Positions 63,167 through 64,000 of a DNA stretch of 64,000 nt are shown piece after piece; within the stretch, counting starts at the first letter, position 1; each line of letters begins with the position of its first letter. Below the pieces are notes generated by a model. It saw nothing but the letters and a program-made list of their open reading frames with translations. It had not been told where the DNA came from and searched no databases. Source of the DNA: Calothrix sp. PCC 6303 (lineage in GTDB: Bacteria; Cyanobacteriota; Cyanobacteriia; Cyanobacteriales; Nostocaceae); assembly GCF_000317435.1 (NCBI RefSeq), contig NC_019751.1, forward strand, positions 2,480,001 to 2,544,000. Direction: 5' to 3'. The translations under genes were made by a program, and so were the position numbers.

Positions 63167-64000
63167 TTATTCTGATTTAATGTGACTATGTTTTTCCAAG
63201 ATTTCTGCAGCTCTGGGTTTAAAAACTAAATGGTATAAAGTTTCTAAATAGCGCATTCTCGCTTCACGGTTTTCGGGGATGGCAAAATCCCAAAACTTGT
63301 AAATTTTGGCAATGAGTAATAGTTGTTTACAGTGGGAATCCCAGTTAAACTTATTCTGGATGCGTTCGATTACCCGTTGTGATGTTTCCTGCCAATATTC
63401 AGGAATGCGATCGCATGTTTCCAAAAACTGTACTATTTTCTGGGTTGTCCCTTCTAAATCGGTGGGATTAATTAAAAATACGTCTTTGTCTTCGATAATT
63501 TCCGATACACCTCCAAACTGAGTGGCAAAGGTAGGTAAACCAGAAATCATTGCTTCTAAGATGGTTCTCCCGAAGGGTTCAAAATGGGCAAAGTGAACGA
63601 ATATCCCCTGATAATCTGCGATCGCTCGATAGGTTTCTCCTAAGTCTAAATTACTGAGGCGCAATCCTAACCAACGAATTTTGCCTTCGAGGTGGTAGTG
63701 GTTAATCAACTCGTGGAGTTTGGCAATTTCCTCTGCTTGTTCTGGGTGGGTTGTTTGGTCAGGATGTAATTTACTAGTTAGTAAAATTAAATTACAATGT
63801 TCTTGCAATTCTGGACTTTTGCTAAAACATTCCGTGAGCCGAGTCAGGTTTTTAATGGCATCAATGGGGGCAATGGCAAAAATCGGACGTTTTTTTGGGT
63901 CTTTTAAATTACCCAGAATTTGCGGATCTTCACGGGTAAATAAGGTTTGGCAAATTTGGCTGCGGCAGTTATCATCACGGTTCCCTGTTTGGCTGGGGGC
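63167..64000 (-). CDS. susA: Sucrose synthase, C-terminal part (cut by window edge)
   Basis: 277 residues of the C-terminal GT-B domain are visible. The frame is open to base 64000, so the start lies beyond. FTREDPQILGNLKDPKKRPIFAI and IDAIKNLTRLTECF match the sucrose synthase donor domain. HFEPFGRTILEAMISGLPTFATQFGGVSEII is the E-x7-E donor-site region (quoted in part), and the tail FNWDSHCKQLLLIAKIYKFWDF is typical. The enzyme cleaves sucrose with UDP or ADP to feed nucleotide-sugar pools. The preceding GH65 fusion suggests a sugar-metabolism region. Confidence 0.85.
   Translation of the reverse strand, partial: APSQTGNRDDNCRSQICQTLFTREDPQILGNLKDPKKRPIFAIAPIDAIKNLTRLTECFSKSPELQEHCNLILLTSKLHPDQTTHPEQAEEIAKLHELINHYHLEGKIRWLGLRLSNLDLGETYRAIADYQGIFVHFAHFEPFGRTILEAMISGLPTFATQFGGVSEIIEDKDVFLINPTDLEGTTQKIVQFLETCDRIPEYWQETSQRVIERIQNKFNWDSHCKQLLLIAKIYKFWDFAIPENREARMRYLETLYHLVFKPRAAEILEKHSHIKSE

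Overview
The window looks like chromosome of a filamentous, probably heterocyst-forming cyanobacterium (Nostocales type). The direct evidence is a photosystem I gene (psaK), a paired PspA/VIPP1 locus, an SLH-OprB iron-uptake porin, a two-propeller STAND/WD40 protein, DUF3352 and DUF2808 proteins, many copies of the HIP1 octamer GCGATCGC, and heptameric short tandem repeats between genes. The genus cannot be fixed from the sequence. No rRNA, tRNA, CRISPR array, transposase gene or prophage was seen.

Layout. 0-8 kb: zinc alcohol dehydrogenase behind an NtcA-like promoter, a secreted protein with exact 120-bp internal repeats, a response regulator, small stress/membrane proteins, and a DAHP synthase gene whose leader carries a peptide with eight aromatic residues in a row and a complete attenuator. 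8-16 kb: psaK, an HlyD-type adaptor, a sulfite oxidase-like enzyme with a TauE/SafE exporter, an eIF1-like factor, trpB and a peptidoglycan-binding mini-protein. 16-27 kb: DUF3352 protein, FAD oxidoreductase, M48 protease, LpxB-like protein with a decayed partial duplicate, membrane proteins, and an S9 peptidase. 27.6-37.3 kb: a minus-strand surface-polysaccharide cluster (sugar epimerase, ABC exporter, four glycosyltransferases) ending in a UDP-glucose dehydrogenase pseudogene. 37.5-47.4 kb: DUF2808 protein, porin, DciA-like protein, SPOR-like protein, PspA plus VIPP1, Uma2 nuclease, thioredoxin, aminotransferase, and a PEP-CTERM-like protein. 47.4-52.5 kb: repeat-rich spacer, orphan response regulator, uvrC, SIMPL protein.

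The most unusual part is 52.8-56.0 kb: consecutive plus-strand genes for secreted proteins. One (54448-55383) is a ribosome-inactivating protein (RIP, ricin/Shiga-toxin A-chain fold) with all five expected active-site residues. It is flanked by two secreted cyanovirin-N-homology (CVNH) proteins, one with a complete two-repeat domain and one with a single repeat. The pairing of an rRNA N-glycosidase with mannose-lectin-type proteins resembles a ricin-like toxin split over separate genes. A duplicated leader sequence and a MITE-like element lie in the same cluster, and a 1200-residue STAND/WD40 protein follows on the other strand.

The window ends with a GH65 phosphorylase fused to beta-phosphoglucomutase and the C-terminal part of a sucrose synthase, which suggests a disaccharide-metabolism region. 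Function calls rest on motif recognition by eye. Starts were moved to internal ATG codons where the longest reading frame began at a weak TTG or GTG.
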